This document shows, one piece after another, positions 40,279 to 48,516 of a stretch of 64,000 nt of DNA (positions are counted from its first letter, which is position 1; the number at the start of each line of letters is the position of its first letter). Source of the DNA: Actinomycetota bacterium (GTDB lineage: Bacteria > Actinomycetota > Nitriliruptoria > Nitriliruptorales > Nitriliruptoraceae). The stretch lies in the NCBI GenBank assembly GCA_019347575.1, contig JAHWKY010000006.1, positions 1-64,000 of the forward strand. Reading direction: 5' to 3'. Position numbers and translations under genes: made by a program. The notes under the pieces were generated by a model, which saw only the letters and a list, made by a program, of their open reading frames with translations, had not been told where the DNA came from and did no database searches.

Positions 40279-42021
40279 TCAGAGCCACGGCGTGACGTCG
40301 CGGAGGGGGCCGCACTCGAACCCGTCGGGTCCGGTCCGCTGCCACGTCAGGTTCCCGCCCCCCGTGTCCACGACCTGGATGCGGACGATGCAGTTGAACA
40401 CCCACTTGAAGTCCCACTCACCGAACGGCTGGGGCCCGTTCACACGGGTGCTCTGGAACGGCGAGATCGCCCCGAACAGCCCTCCGGCCTGCCAGTCCTG
40501 CATCCGGCGGACGGCGTCCATCACGCACTCGCGCGTCGGGGCGCCCCCGCAGGACTCGATCGCGTCAGCGAACATCCAGCCGCTGGCGTAGCCGACGACG
40601 GCGTACGTGCCGGTCGGTTCGACGTTGGGGTGAGCGGCGGCGAAGTCACGCAGGAACAGCGCCATGTTCGGGTCGTTGGGCTCCTCGAGGGGCACGTGCG
40701 GCAGGAACGTGCGCACCCCGAGCGCGTCCTGACCGAGGTCGTTGATGAACTTGGGGTCGTAACCAGCGTAGGGCTCGTACATCAGCTTGAAGCACTGCGT
40801 GACGCAGCGATCCGGCGGCCACGCGCCCTGGTCCGCGGCGGCCTGCACGAGGTTGATGTTCGACTGGAGGTCGGCGTAGGTGAAGACGCAATCCACGCCG
40901 TCGCTGCGCATCTGCTGCACGAGCAGCCGGTACTGCGGGACCGAGGCCGCGAGCGCCTGCTGGTACAGCTGGGTGTTGTCCTCGCCCAGTGCCATGCCCC
41001 ACGACTGCTCGAGCGTGACCTGGCCAATTTCGGCCTGGTCCTGCGACGCCCCGGTCGGCTCGGCCAGGTACACGATCCCGCCGAACGTGCACTCCTCACC
41101 CTGTGCGGCGAGTTCCTTCGCGAAGCCGACGAACGCCGTCCCACCGCCGAGGACCGGCGACAGGCTGCCGAGCGGGCTGCCGTGCCACGGCGACTGCGAC
41201 CGGTTGTAGCTGTACGCCTGACCGCCGATGTCGGGCAGGAACTCGCCGTCGTCGGACGCGCGCGGGTCGAACGGCCTGCTGCTGCCGTACATGCGGCCGT
41301 CCTGCAGTGAGGTGATGCCGACGAACGCGAACACCTCGCTGACCATGCGGTCGTAGTGGTTCTGGGCGTCGAACGGGTTGGCGTTGTCGTTGGCGACCTC
41401 GAGTTCGATCTGGCGGCCGCACACCCCACCCTCGGCGTTCTTGCGCGCGATGTAGGCCTCGAGGCCCTGCCGCACAGGCCGCAGCTGCGCTGGCAGCTGG
41501 CTGACGTCGCTGATGATCTGGCCGATGACGACCTTCTCGGCGTCGATCCCCGTCGCTTCGTAGCTGGGGTCCGGGGTGCAGCCGGCCGCCGTGCCGGTCG
41601 TCCCTCCGGACGTCCCGCCGCTCGTCCCGCCGCTGGTCGTCCCACCCGTCGTCGCGCCCGTCGAGCCGCCCGAGGTGCCACCCGACGTGCCCCCCGCGGT
41701 GGCTCCGGTCGTCCCTCCCGTGGTACCGGTCGTCGTGGTACCGGTCGTCGACGGTCCACCGGTGGTCGCGGCACCGGGGTCGCCTGGCGAGGTGGTCTCG
41801 GTCGGTGTCTCCTCGGCGGTCGGGGTCGCGGTCGGCGGCGCGGTCGGGCCGTCGGCGAGCGGATCGTCGACGGTGACGGCGGCGGGCGCGGTGCCGACAC
41901 CGACCTCCGCAGCGAGGAACCCCATAGCACTCATGCCCACGCCGAGGAGGAACGCAGTCACGGCGGAGAACAGGGGGTTGCGCTCGATCCAGCCGATCCA
42001 GCCGCGCCGGTTGTTCGCCAT
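40279..42021 (-). CDS. Membrane-anchored substrate-binding protein (LivK-like)
   Basis: A 580-aa protein. One N-terminal membrane helix (AVTAFLLGVGMSAMGFLAAE) anchors it; a long Thr/Gly/Ser/Pro-rich linker (about residues 55-150, many TGG and SGG repeats) leads to a periplasmic-binding-protein type I domain with VVIGQIISDVSQLPAQLRP, EVANDNANPFDAQNHYDRM and DAVRRMQDWQAGG. ATG 42021 is preferred; the frame is open to 42087, across the operator. Long linker and helix suggest it reaches through a thick wall instead of being a lipoprotein. Confidence 0.82.
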   Translation of the reverse strand: MANNRRGWIGWIERNPLFSAVTAFLLGVGMSAMGFLAAEVGVGTAPAAVTVDDPLADGPTAPPTATPTAEETPTETTSPGDPGAATTGGPSTTGTTTTGTTGGTTGATAGGTSGGTSGGSTGATTGGTTSGGTSGGTSGGTTGTAAGCTPDPSYEATGIDAEKVVIGQIISDVSQLPAQLRPVRQGLEAYIARKNAEGGVCGRQIELEVANDNANPFDAQNHYDRMVSEVFAFVGITSLQDGRMYGSSRPFDPRASDDGEFLPDIGGQAYSYNRSQSPWHGSPLGSLSPVLGGGTAFVGFAKELAAQGEECTFGGIVYLAEPTGASQDQAEIGQVTLEQSWGMALGEDNTQLYQQALAASVPQYRLLVQQMRSDGVDCVFTYADLQSNINLVQAAADQGAWPPDRCVTQCFKLMYEPYAGYDPKFINDLGQDALGVRTFLPHVPLEEPNDPNMALFLRDFAAAHPNVEPTGTYAVVGYASGWMFADAIESCGGAPTRECVMDAVRRMQDWQAGGLFGAISPFQSTRVNGPQPFGEWDFKWVFNCIVRIQVVDTGGGNLTWQRTGPDGFECGPLRDVTPWL

Positions 42022-42070
42022 GTCCCCGCCATCCATCCGCAGGCGCCGCGAGCGTACTCCCTGGACGGAC

Positions 42071-42088
42071 CCTGACGTGGCGGTCATA
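42071..42088. promoter_or_regulatory. TetR-type operator, site 6 (ABC transporter)
   Basis: CCTGACGTGGCGGTCATA: core TGAC-N6-GTCA intact, the right outer arm degenerate. It lies between the divergent binding-protein operon and the permease gene; a CATACT (42085-42090) that overlaps it could be the permease -10, 8 nt from ATG 42099. Confidence 0.5.
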
Positions 42089-42098
42089 CTTCCGCGCC

Positions 42099-44603
42099 AT
42101 GGCGCAGTTCGCGCAAGCCCTGGTCACCGGCGGGGTCCTCGGATCACTGCTCGCCCTGCTGGCGTTCGGCATCGTGCTCACCTACCGGACCACGGGCATC
42201 TTCAACTTCGCGCAGGGCGCGATCGGGATGGTGTTCGCGTTCCTGTACTTCCAGCTGGTCCAGGGTGGTCGGGTCTTCTTCGTCGCGGGCGTGTGGGACC
42301 AGACGGCGACGATCCCAGGGTGGATAGCGCTGCCGCTGATCGTTCTCGTGCTCGCCCCGGCGTTCGGCTGGTTCCTGCACCGGATCCTGTTCCGGCACCT
42401 GACCCAGGCCGAGACCCACGTCCAGATCGTGTCCACCATCGGCTTGCTCATCGCGTTGCAGGGGTTCACGGGGATGCTGTGGAGCGGCAACCCCTCGATC
42501 GCACCCGACGAGGTTTTCTCGACCACCCCGGTGACGATCGGGACCTTCACGACACCCGTGAGCAGCTTCTGGACCATCGCGATCGCGGTCGCGCTGGCTG
42601 CAGGCCTGGTGGCGTTCATGCGGTTCTCGAGCATGGGTGTGCGGATGCGCGGCGTCGTCGACCGCGCCGACCTCGCCGAGCTGGTCGGCGTCAACTCCTA
42701 CCGTGTGTCCGCGCTGTCGTGGGGGCTCTCGACCAGCTTCGCCGCCCTCGCCGGCATCCTCGTCGCGCCGGTGATCAGCGCTTCCTTCGACCTACTGACC
42801 CTGCCGCTGCTCGTCGTGCCCGCGACGGCGGCCGCCGTGATCGGGCGCATCCGGAGCCTGCCGTGGACGCTGCTCGGCGGTCTGCTGATCGGCATCGGCC
42901 AGACGACCAGCCAGATCTACACGGGTGACACGCTCGCCCCGATCCTGGCATCGAGCATCCCGTTCCTGGTGCTGTTCGGAGCGCTGCTCCTGCCGATCGA
43001 CTGGCACGAGGTCCGGGCCGAGGTCGCCGAACGCCCCACCGTGGCCCAGCGGGAAGGCGTGAGCCGACGGTGGATCCGCGGGGCGATCATCGGGCTCGCG
43101 GTGATCCTCGTCCTCCCCTCGGGGTGGCAGCTCGGTCGTCCCGCCGTGCTCGACTGGCCGCCCCTCTCGTGGGTCATCACGATCGTCAACGGTCCGTTGG
43201 GGTACTTCGGGGAGCTGCAGAACCAGTTCACCCGCGTGCCGGGCATCGCGGTGGTGTTCCTGGGGTTGGTGCTACTGGTCGGCTTCGCGGGCCAGATCTC
43301 GCTCGCGCATGCCTCGCTGGCTGCCATCGGGGCGATCATCGTCGGTCACTTCGTGGCCGACTTCGGCCTGCCGTTCGGGGTCTCGCTCGTGATCGCGGGT
43401 CTGGTCACGGTCGTCCCCGGCGTGATCCTGGCGTGGCGCGCCGTCCGCCTCTCGCCGCTGTTCCTCGGCCTCGCGACGCTGGCCTTCGCCGCCCTCATGA
43501 CCCAGCTCATGTTCAACGTTCCCGCGATCACGAACGGCACCAGCGGCGTGCCGTTCGAGCGCAGCGCCGTGCTGGCCGACCCTTACCACTACTACCTGTT
43601 CGGGATCGGGATCTTCCTCCTCGCCGCTGCGCTCGTACGCAACCTCCGCCGCGGCTCGATCGGGCTCGCCCTCCGGGCGATGCGGGACAGCGAGACCGCG
43701 ATCCGCGGCCTCGGTTCGAGCCTCGGCCGGCTGAAGCTGGCGGTGTTCTCCCTGTCGGCGTTCCTCGCAGGCGTCGGTGGAGCGATGTTCGCTGGCGCTG
43801 GCCAGGTGGCCGAGCCGACCCAGTTCGTCGAGCTCTTCTCGCTGCTGTTCCTCGCTCTCGCCGTCGTCGGCGGGATCCGCTACATCCGCGGCGCCCTGAT
43901 CGGGGCGGGGTTGTTCGTGATGGCGCGACCGCTGCTCACCTCGCTGACGGACTGGATCTCCGGCGAGTTCACGGGTATCGCCTTCTGGAACATCGACCAG
44001 CTCCCGAACCTGTTCTTCGGAGCAGCGGCGATCGTGCTCGCCACCAACCCCGGCGGCATCGTGGAGCAGAGTCGCGACGGCTGGCTCGAGTTCGTCGCGA
44101 AGCGCGAGGACAAGCGCGCCCGTCGTCGTGGCGACCTCGACATCCTCGCCGACGTGTCAGGGACCGGTGTCGTCCCGGCGTGGGAGGCTCCCACCGACGA
44201 GGCGGCGTCGGGGTTCCCCGACATCTACGAGCCGACGCAGGAGATCACGCTGAACGGGCACCCCGTGACCTTCCCCGCCGCCGCGCTGTACCACCGGCCG
44301 TCGTGTCTGCTCGCCCGGGGCAAGACCCCCGAACCGATCGGACCGAAGCGCGCCAGGAAGCTGTCGCCCTGTCCGGTGTGCGCCCCGGACCCCCCCGACA
44401 GCGAACCCGATCCCCGGGCGGTCGCCGCCGCCCGTGAGCCGTTCGCTCCCGTGGCGACCCTGCCTCGACGCGACGACCTCGAGGAGATGACGCGCGCCGA
44501 GCTCTACGAACTCGCCCAGCACGTCGAGCTCGCGGGGCGGTCGAAGATGTCGAAGGCGGACCTGATCGACGCGTTAGCCAGCTACGGCCACGAGGGCGCG
44601 TAG
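42099..44603 (+). CDS. Fused LivH-LivM permease with cytosolic zinc-knuckle and Rho-N-like tail
   Basis: An 834-aa membrane protein. Residues about 1-300 are LivH-like (TGIFNFAQGAIGMVFAFLYF), residues about 330-650 LivM-like (GFAGQISLAHASLAAIGAI, ALRAMRDSETAIRGLGSSLG), so both permease subunits are joined in one chain. A cytosolic tail follows: HRPSC (732-736) with CPVC (758-761), resembling an Ada-type zinc site, then about residues 793-834 (MTRAELYELAQHVELAG, KADLIDALASYG), a Rho-N/SAP-like motif. The tail is unusual for a permease. Divergent from its ATPase and binding-protein genes. Confidence 0.85.
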   Translation: MAQFAQALVTGGVLGSLLALLAFGIVLTYRTTGIFNFAQGAIGMVFAFLYFQLVQGGRVFFVAGVWDQTATIPGWIALPLIVLVLAPAFGWFLHRILFRHLTQAETHVQIVSTIGLLIALQGFTGMLWSGNPSIAPDEVFSTTPVTIGTFTTPVSSFWTIAIAVALAAGLVAFMRFSSMGVRMRGVVDRADLAELVGVNSYRVSALSWGLSTSFAALAGILVAPVISASFDLLTLPLLVVPATAAAVIGRIRSLPWTLLGGLLIGIGQTTSQIYTGDTLAPILASSIPFLVLFGALLLPIDWHEVRAEVAERPTVAQREGVSRRWIRGAIIGLAVILVLPSGWQLGRPAVLDWPPLSWVITIVNGPLGYFGELQNQFTRVPGIAVVFLGLVLLVGFAGQISLAHASLAAIGAIIVGHFVADFGLPFGVSLVIAGLVTVVPGVILAWRAVRLSPLFLGLATLAFAALMTQLMFNVPAITNGTSGVPFERSAVLADPYHYYLFGIGIFLLAAALVRNLRRGSIGLALRAMRDSETAIRGLGSSLGRLKLAVFSLSAFLAGVGGAMFAGAGQVAEPTQFVELFSLLFLALAVVGGIRYIRGALIGAGLFVMARPLLTSLTDWISGEFTGIAFWNIDQLPNLFFGAAAIVLATNPGGIVEQSRDGWLEFVAKREDKRARRRGDLDILADVSGTGVVPAWEAPTDEAASGFPDIYEPTQEITLNGHPVTFPAAALYHRPSCLLARGKTPEPIGPKRARKLSPCPVCAPDPPDSEPDPRAVAAAREPFAPVATLPRRDDLEEMTRAELYELAQHVELAGRSKMSKADLIDALASYGHEGA

Positions 44604-44652
44604 CGCCTTCCCCCAGATTCCTCCCCGCCCTCACTGACCCCGACGTCACCAA

Positions 44653-44702
44653 CGAACTTGAATACTCGGGTGCACTCCGATGCCCCCAACCATTCAAGTT
44701 CG
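44653..44702. repeat. Stem-loop repeat family A, copy 3
   Basis: 11-bp arms CGAACTTGAAT (44653-44663) and ATTCAAGTTCG (44692-44702). It lies between convergent genes, 50 nt past the permease stop, and unlike the other copies does not contain a stop codon. Confidence 0.85.
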
Positions 44703-44716
44703 GGTGGAGCCGCGCG

Positions 44717-45217
44717 TCATATGTCGGGGTCGGCGGTGTCGGCGTGCTCCGCGGCTTCGAGCGGTTGCCGCAGCGGCACCACCATCGCCGCGAAGTCGGC
44801 GATGGCGATGAGCCGCTCCTGCGGATCGACGACGCGGCACTCGACGACGACGAGCTGGCGCCCCGAACGCATCACCTGTGCGCGCGCCTCGACCGTGCCG
44901 CCCCGCGGCCGCCCGAGGTAGCGGATGTGCATGTCGGCGGTGACGATGGAGTTCTCGCCGGGCACGAACGTCCTGGACCCCAGACCCGCTGCCGTTCCCG
45001 CGGCGACATCGATGAGCGTCGCGATCGCCCCGCCGTGCAGGTTGCCACTGGAGTTGAAGGCCGGCTGGGCAACCGGCATCGAGAAGATGACCGGCATGGG
45101 GTCGAGACGGACGGGGCGTACGTCGAGGAGGCGGTGCAGGTCGGTGACGTGCATGTGCTCGACGATGTCGGCCTGTTGCTGGTCCGTGAGCCGGCCCGTC
45201 GGGACCTCGTAGGTCAC
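44717..45217 (-). CDS. Hotdog-fold thioesterase (PaaI-like)
   Basis: About 166 aa. The hotdog helix motif SSGNLHGGAIATLIDVAAGTAAG contains the HGG and Asp of the active site. It should hydrolyse a CoA ester made in the adjoining pathway. The start is uncertain: GTG 45217 (VTYEVPTGRL) fits the family length but the GGGAGG upstream is only 1 nt away; the frame remains open to 45409 over the neighbour gene. A strong hairpin region (45222-45262) separates it from the KARI-like gene, on the same strand. Confidence 0.78.
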   Translation of the reverse strand: MTYEVPTGRLTDQQQADIVEHMHVTDLHRLLDVRPVRLDPMPVIFSMPVAQPAFNSSGNLHGGAIATLIDVAAGTAAGLGSRTFVPGENSIVTADMHIRYLGRPRGGTVEARAQVMRSGRQLVVVECRVVDPQERLIAIADFAAMVVPLRQPLEAAEHADTADPDI

Positions 45218-45221
45218 GCCT

Positions 45222-45262
45222 CCCCCCTGGAGGGGGGAGGGGCCGGCGTTGCCGGCCTGGGG
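45222..45262. terminator. Two adjacent G/C hairpins
   Basis: CTCCCCCC/GGGGGGAG arms around TGGA, followed by GGCCGGC/GCCGGCC around GTT. They are between the KARI-like gene and the thioesterase gene, both on the minus strand, so they could weaken read-through into the thioesterase. Confidence 0.5.
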
Positions 45263-45278
45263 GGTGAGGTCTGATACG

Positions 45279-46259
45279 TCATGCGGAACCCGGCGCAGCG
45301 GTCTCGCCCAGGGTCGCGCGCAGCTCGCGCTCCCAGGCCACGACCTCCGGTCCGACGGCGACCGACTTGAGCTCCTGTAGGGTGGGATGCCCTTCCTCGC
45401 GTTCGGCATCCCACTCGTCGGCGAAGCGGCCGTCGGAGATCTCGCCGACGATCGATCGCATCGGCTCGACCAGGTCGATCTCGTCGTAGCGGTCGACGCG
45501 ACTCAGCTGGCCGTACTGGCTGATGGGCGAGTGGTGCTCCATCTGGGCCGCGTAGCCCTCGAGCCGGAGCCGACGGAAGGTGCGCTCCATCTCGCCGGAC
45601 AGGAACAGCTCGGCGACGATGGCCTCGAGCGGGATCCCGTGCTCTGCCATGACCTGGGTGAACGCGAGGTTGACGCGTCGCAGGGCCGGGGCGAGCGCCT
45701 GCTCGACGGCCAGATCGAGGATGGCCTCCTGCATCGGTGTCATCTCGATGGCGCCCTGCTTGAGCCCACCGATGGCCAGCGCCACCGCGAGCGTCCGCTC
45801 CCGCGCGCTGCCGGTCACGTCCTGCTGGACGCCGACGGCGGTGATGAAGCCGACGTCCTCGAGGTAACACTCGCGCACCTCGGGACCGAGCATGCGCGGG
45901 GCGACCATGCCGATGTCGCACGAGGGGGTGAAGCGCTCGTAGCCGACCGAGTAGCCCGAGGCGACGACGACCAGGGCGTCGTCACGTGGCGCGACGTCGA
46001 GGATCGGGATGATGTCGTCGGGCACGAGCAGGCACAGCACGTCGGCGTCCGATGCCCCGGAGATGTCTGCAGCGTCGAAGCCATCGGCCACGGCCTGCTC
46101 ACGGCTGTCGTCGGCGCGCGCGTGGACGCGGACGTCGAGACCGGAGTCACGCAGGTTGAGCGCCCACGAGCGGCCCTGGTTGCCGTAGCCGACGACCGCG
46201 ATGCGCTGGCCATCGAGCGCGTCGAGCGAGGCGTCTGCCTCGTGGTAGATGACGGTCAC
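45279..46259 (-). CDS. Ketol-acid-reductoisomerase-like (IlvC-family) protein
   Basis: A 326-aa protein related to IlvC. The NADPH loop is VVGYGNQGRSWALNLRDSG, followed by VLCLLVPDDIIPILD and the KARI-type APRMLGPEVRECY; acidic and helical C-terminal knot residues follow (FLSGEMERTFRRL). It is not in an isoleucine/valine operon. Neighbours are SDR, DAD-type cupin and thioesterase, so it probably does a related reduction or isomerisation in a catabolic route. The start overlaps the SDR stop by 4 nt (GTGA). Confidence 0.8.
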   Translation of the reverse strand: MTVIYHEADASLDALDGQRIAVVGYGNQGRSWALNLRDSGLDVRVHARADDSREQAVADGFDAADISGASDADVLCLLVPDDIIPILDVAPRDDALVVVASGYSVGYERFTPSCDIGMVAPRMLGPEVRECYLEDVGFITAVGVQQDVTGSARERTLAVALAIGGLKQGAIEMTPMQEAILDLAVEQALAPALRRVNLAFTQVMAEHGIPLEAIVAELFLSGEMERTFRRLRLEGYAAQMEHHSPISQYGQLSRVDRYDEIDLVEPMRSIVGEISDGRFADEWDAEREEGHPTLQELKSVAVGPEVVAWERELRATLGETAAPGSA

Positions 46260-47131
46260 GGGATGTCCTCGCTGCCGTGGTGGCGGCCTGGCACCCCGGT
46301 CGAGCCTCGCCGGTCAGCGATCGCCATCGCGTCTTCGGGCGTTGCGCCCTCGGTCAGCGCGAGGACGTACTCGAGGATCCCGTCGACGCCTGCCCCGTGG
46401 AGCGTCATCCCGCCGTCGACGATGATGTTCTGGCCGGTGATGTAGCGCGCCAGGTCGCTGCAGAGGAACACCACCACGTCGGCGATCTCGTCGGGCTCGG
46501 CGATGTGACCCAGAGGCGTGACGCGGGTCCACCGCTCCTCCCAGCCCGGCATCATCAGCAGCGGGTCGGTCAGCCCGGTCCGTACGGACCCCGGCGATAC
46601 CGCGTTGACGCGGACCTTCGGGGCGTACTCGAGCGCGGCGTTCTGGGTCATCGCGATGACGGCGGCCTTGGCAGCCGAGTAGGGCGTCTCGCCAGCGGAG
46701 GGTCGGGTGGCGCTGATCGACGCGGTGTTCACGACGCGGCCGTCACCGCCATCGAGCAGGTGGGGGATGGCTGCCTTGAGCACGTGGAACGCCCCGTCGA
46801 GGTTGACGCCCAACACGCGCCGCCACTCCTCGGCGGGGTACTCGTGCAGCCGCGACATCGAACCCGTCCCCGCGTTGTTGAACAGCAGGCTCAACCCGCC
46901 GAGCACCTCGGCCGCCCCGTTCACGGCCGCCACGACCGCATCGTGATCGGCGACGTCGACCTCGAAGGCGTGCCCGCCGACCTCGTCGGCCACCGTCTTG
47001 GCACCCGTCCCGTCGACGTCGAGGACCGCGACGGAAGCGCCCTCGGCTGCGAACCGCTGGGCCGTAGCACGTCCGATCCCTGACGCCCCGCCGGTCACGA
47101 TCGCGCGGTGACCCGCCAGGAGACCGGTCAC
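46256..47131 (-). CDS. Short-chain dehydrogenase/reductase
   Basis: A 291-aa NAD(P)-dependent enzyme with TGGASGIGRATAQRF, LLFNNAGTGS, catalytic YSAAK and the RVNAVSPGSVRTG segment. A C-terminal extension of about 25 residues (EYVLALTEGATPEDAMAIAD) is longer than usual. GTG 47131 overlaps the cupin stop by 4 nt and its own stop overlaps the KARI-like start. Translationally coupled in the middle of the unknown pathway. Confidence 0.85.
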   Translation of the reverse strand: MTGLLAGHRAIVTGGASGIGRATAQRFAAEGASVAVLDVDGTGAKTVADEVGGHAFEVDVADHDAVVAAVNGAAEVLGGLSLLFNNAGTGSMSRLHEYPAEEWRRVLGVNLDGAFHVLKAAIPHLLDGGDGRVVNTASISATRPSAGETPYSAAKAAVIAMTQNAALEYAPKVRVNAVSPGSVRTGLTDPLLMMPGWEERWTRVTPLGHIAEPDEIADVVVFLCSDLARYITGQNIIVDGGMTLHGAGVDGILEYVLALTEGATPEDAMAIADRRGSTGVPGRHHGSEDIP

Positions 47132-47595
47132 AGCACGGCGCCGTCAGGCAGGCTCTTGCCCTCCTGCTCCAGCGCCAGGAGGTAGCGCTCCATCGCGGAC
47201 TCCGCATCCTCGTACATCCACACCTCGTCGTTCGGCCCCAGGAGCACCAGGCCGCCCTGCATGATGAACATCACGATGGTCTCCTCGGTGTTGTCGTCGA
47301 ACACCTTCAACGTGTGCACCGAGCTGGCGGGTTCGTGCACGTAGCTGCCCGCCTCCGCGACCCAGTCGTACTCGAGGTAGTGCCACCGCCCCTGGATGGT
47401 GTGGGCGTGGACCTGGCCGAAGTGGCGGTGGCGCGGCAGCTCGATGCCCGGCGCGAACCGCACGATGAGCGTGTACTCGTTGTTGTCGAGATCACAGCGG
47501 AGGATCTTGACCTGCAGACCCTCCATCCAGGTGGCCCAGGGCAGGTCGTCGGGCAGGACGACGCGGGTATCGGGCGGGGCGGTGGCGATGGCCAT
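47128..47595 (-). CDS. Cupin, 2,4'-dihydroxyacetophenone dioxygenase-like
   Basis: A 155-aa single-domain cupin. RFAPGIELPRHRHFGQVHAH supplies the metal-binding His residues and WHYLEYDWVAEAGSYVHEP the second cupin motif, matching the 2,4'-dihydroxyacetophenone dioxygenase family, whose founding member splits a C-C bond with Fe and O2. ATG 47595 has GGAGG 6 nt upstream and is preferred over the longer frame. First gene of the minus-strand operon behind operator 7. Real substrate unknown. Confidence 0.78.
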   Translation of the reverse strand: MAIATAPPDTRVVLPDDLPWATWMEGLQVKILRCDLDNNEYTLIVRFAPGIELPRHRHFGQVHAHTIQGRWHYLEYDWVAEAGSYVHEPASSVHTLKVFDDNTEETIVMFIMQGGLVLLGPNDEVWMYEDAESAMERYLLALEQEGKSLPDGAVL

Positions 47596-47660
47596 GGCTT
47601 TCCTCCGAGGGGTCGCGGGGGCGGTCGGTCGGGCTGTCATGGTAGGCCCCACGCACCCTG

Positions 47661-47678
47661 ACTGACACGTCCGTCAGC
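47661..47678. promoter_or_regulatory. TetR-type operator, site 7 (KARI/cupin cluster)
   Basis: ACTGACACGTCCGTCAGC: perfect CTGAC/GTCAG arms with 6-nt spacer. It is between the divergent cupin operon and the SDR gene. For the plus strand, TACCGT (47679-47684) begins directly after it and can be the -10. Confidence 0.62.
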
Positions 47679-47715
47679 TACCGTCATCGGGGTTCCGGAC
47701 CGGAGGTGGCAACGG

Positions 47716-48477
47716 GTGCGGCTCGCGGGAGCAGCAGCGCTCGTCACCGGCGCGACCGCCGGCATCGGGCGGGCGACCGCATTGCGCTTCGCCGCCGAGG
47801 GCGCGACCGTGGTCGTCACCGGCCGCGACCGGGAGCGGGGCGCCGCAGTCGAGGCGGCCGGTGACGGGCGCGTGCGCTTCATCGCGGCCGATCTGGGTTC
47901 CGAGGACGAGCGGGGCGCGCTCGTCGACGCAACGGTCGGAGCCCTCGGCGGACTCACCGTCCTCGTCAACTGCGCGGTTGCGCGGTCGGCTGGTCTCGAC
48001 GGGCCCGTCACGGAGACGACCCCCGATGCGTGGCGCGCGCTGCTCGAGGTCAACCTCATCGCCGCCGCCGACCTGTGCCGGCACGCCATCCCCCACCTCG
48101 CCGCCAACGGAGGCGGCGCCATCGTCAACGTGTCATCGCGTGCCGCCACACGCGCCTCCTCGGGCCGGGTGGCGTACCCGGCGTCGAAGGCCGGCCTCGA
48201 GGCGCTGAGCCGCTCGATCGCCCTCGACCACGCCGACCAGGGGATCCGCTGCAATACGGTGAGCCCCGGCTACGTCATCAACGACCGCCGCGACGCGAAC
48301 CTGTCGCCGGAGCGCCGGCTCGAGATCGAGGCGATGCACCTGACGCGGCTACCGACAGCGGACGACATCGCCAATGCGATCGTGTTCCTCGCCAGCGACG
48401 AAGCGGCGACGATCACCGGTACGTTGCTGCACGTGGATGGCGGTGGGCACGCCGTCCGTGGGCGGACCCTGGGGTGA
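47716..48477 (+). CDS. Short-chain dehydrogenase/reductase
   Basis: A 253-aa enzyme: TGATAGIGRATALRF, LVNCAVARS, catalytic YPASK and the RCNTVSPGYVINDRR segment; it ends with TGTLLHVDGGGHAV. The start GTG 47716 has GGAGG 9 nt upstream. It is divergent from the cupin operon and shares operator 7, and is followed after 39 bp by a sugar-isomerase-fold gene. The two sides probably form one pathway. Confidence 0.85.
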   Translation: MRLAGAAALVTGATAGIGRATALRFAAEGATVVVTGRDRERGAAVEAAGDGRVRFIAADLGSEDERGALVDATVGALGGLTVLVNCAVARSAGLDGPVTETTPDAWRALLEVNLIAAADLCRHAIPHLAANGGGAIVNVSSRAATRASSGRVAYPASKAGLEALSRSIALDHADQGIRCNTVSPGYVINDRRDANLSPERRLEIEAMHLTRLPTADDIANAIVFLASDEAATITGTLLHVDGGGHAVRGRTLG

Positions 48478-48516
48478 AGCCGTCGTGACGTCGCGAACGA
48501 TCCCGGCGAGGGGCGG

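Noticed and set aside
40630-41310. Plus-strand frame antisense to the binding-protein gene
   Set aside because: Shadow frame with no domain; the minus-strand gene has a membrane anchor, linker and binding domain.
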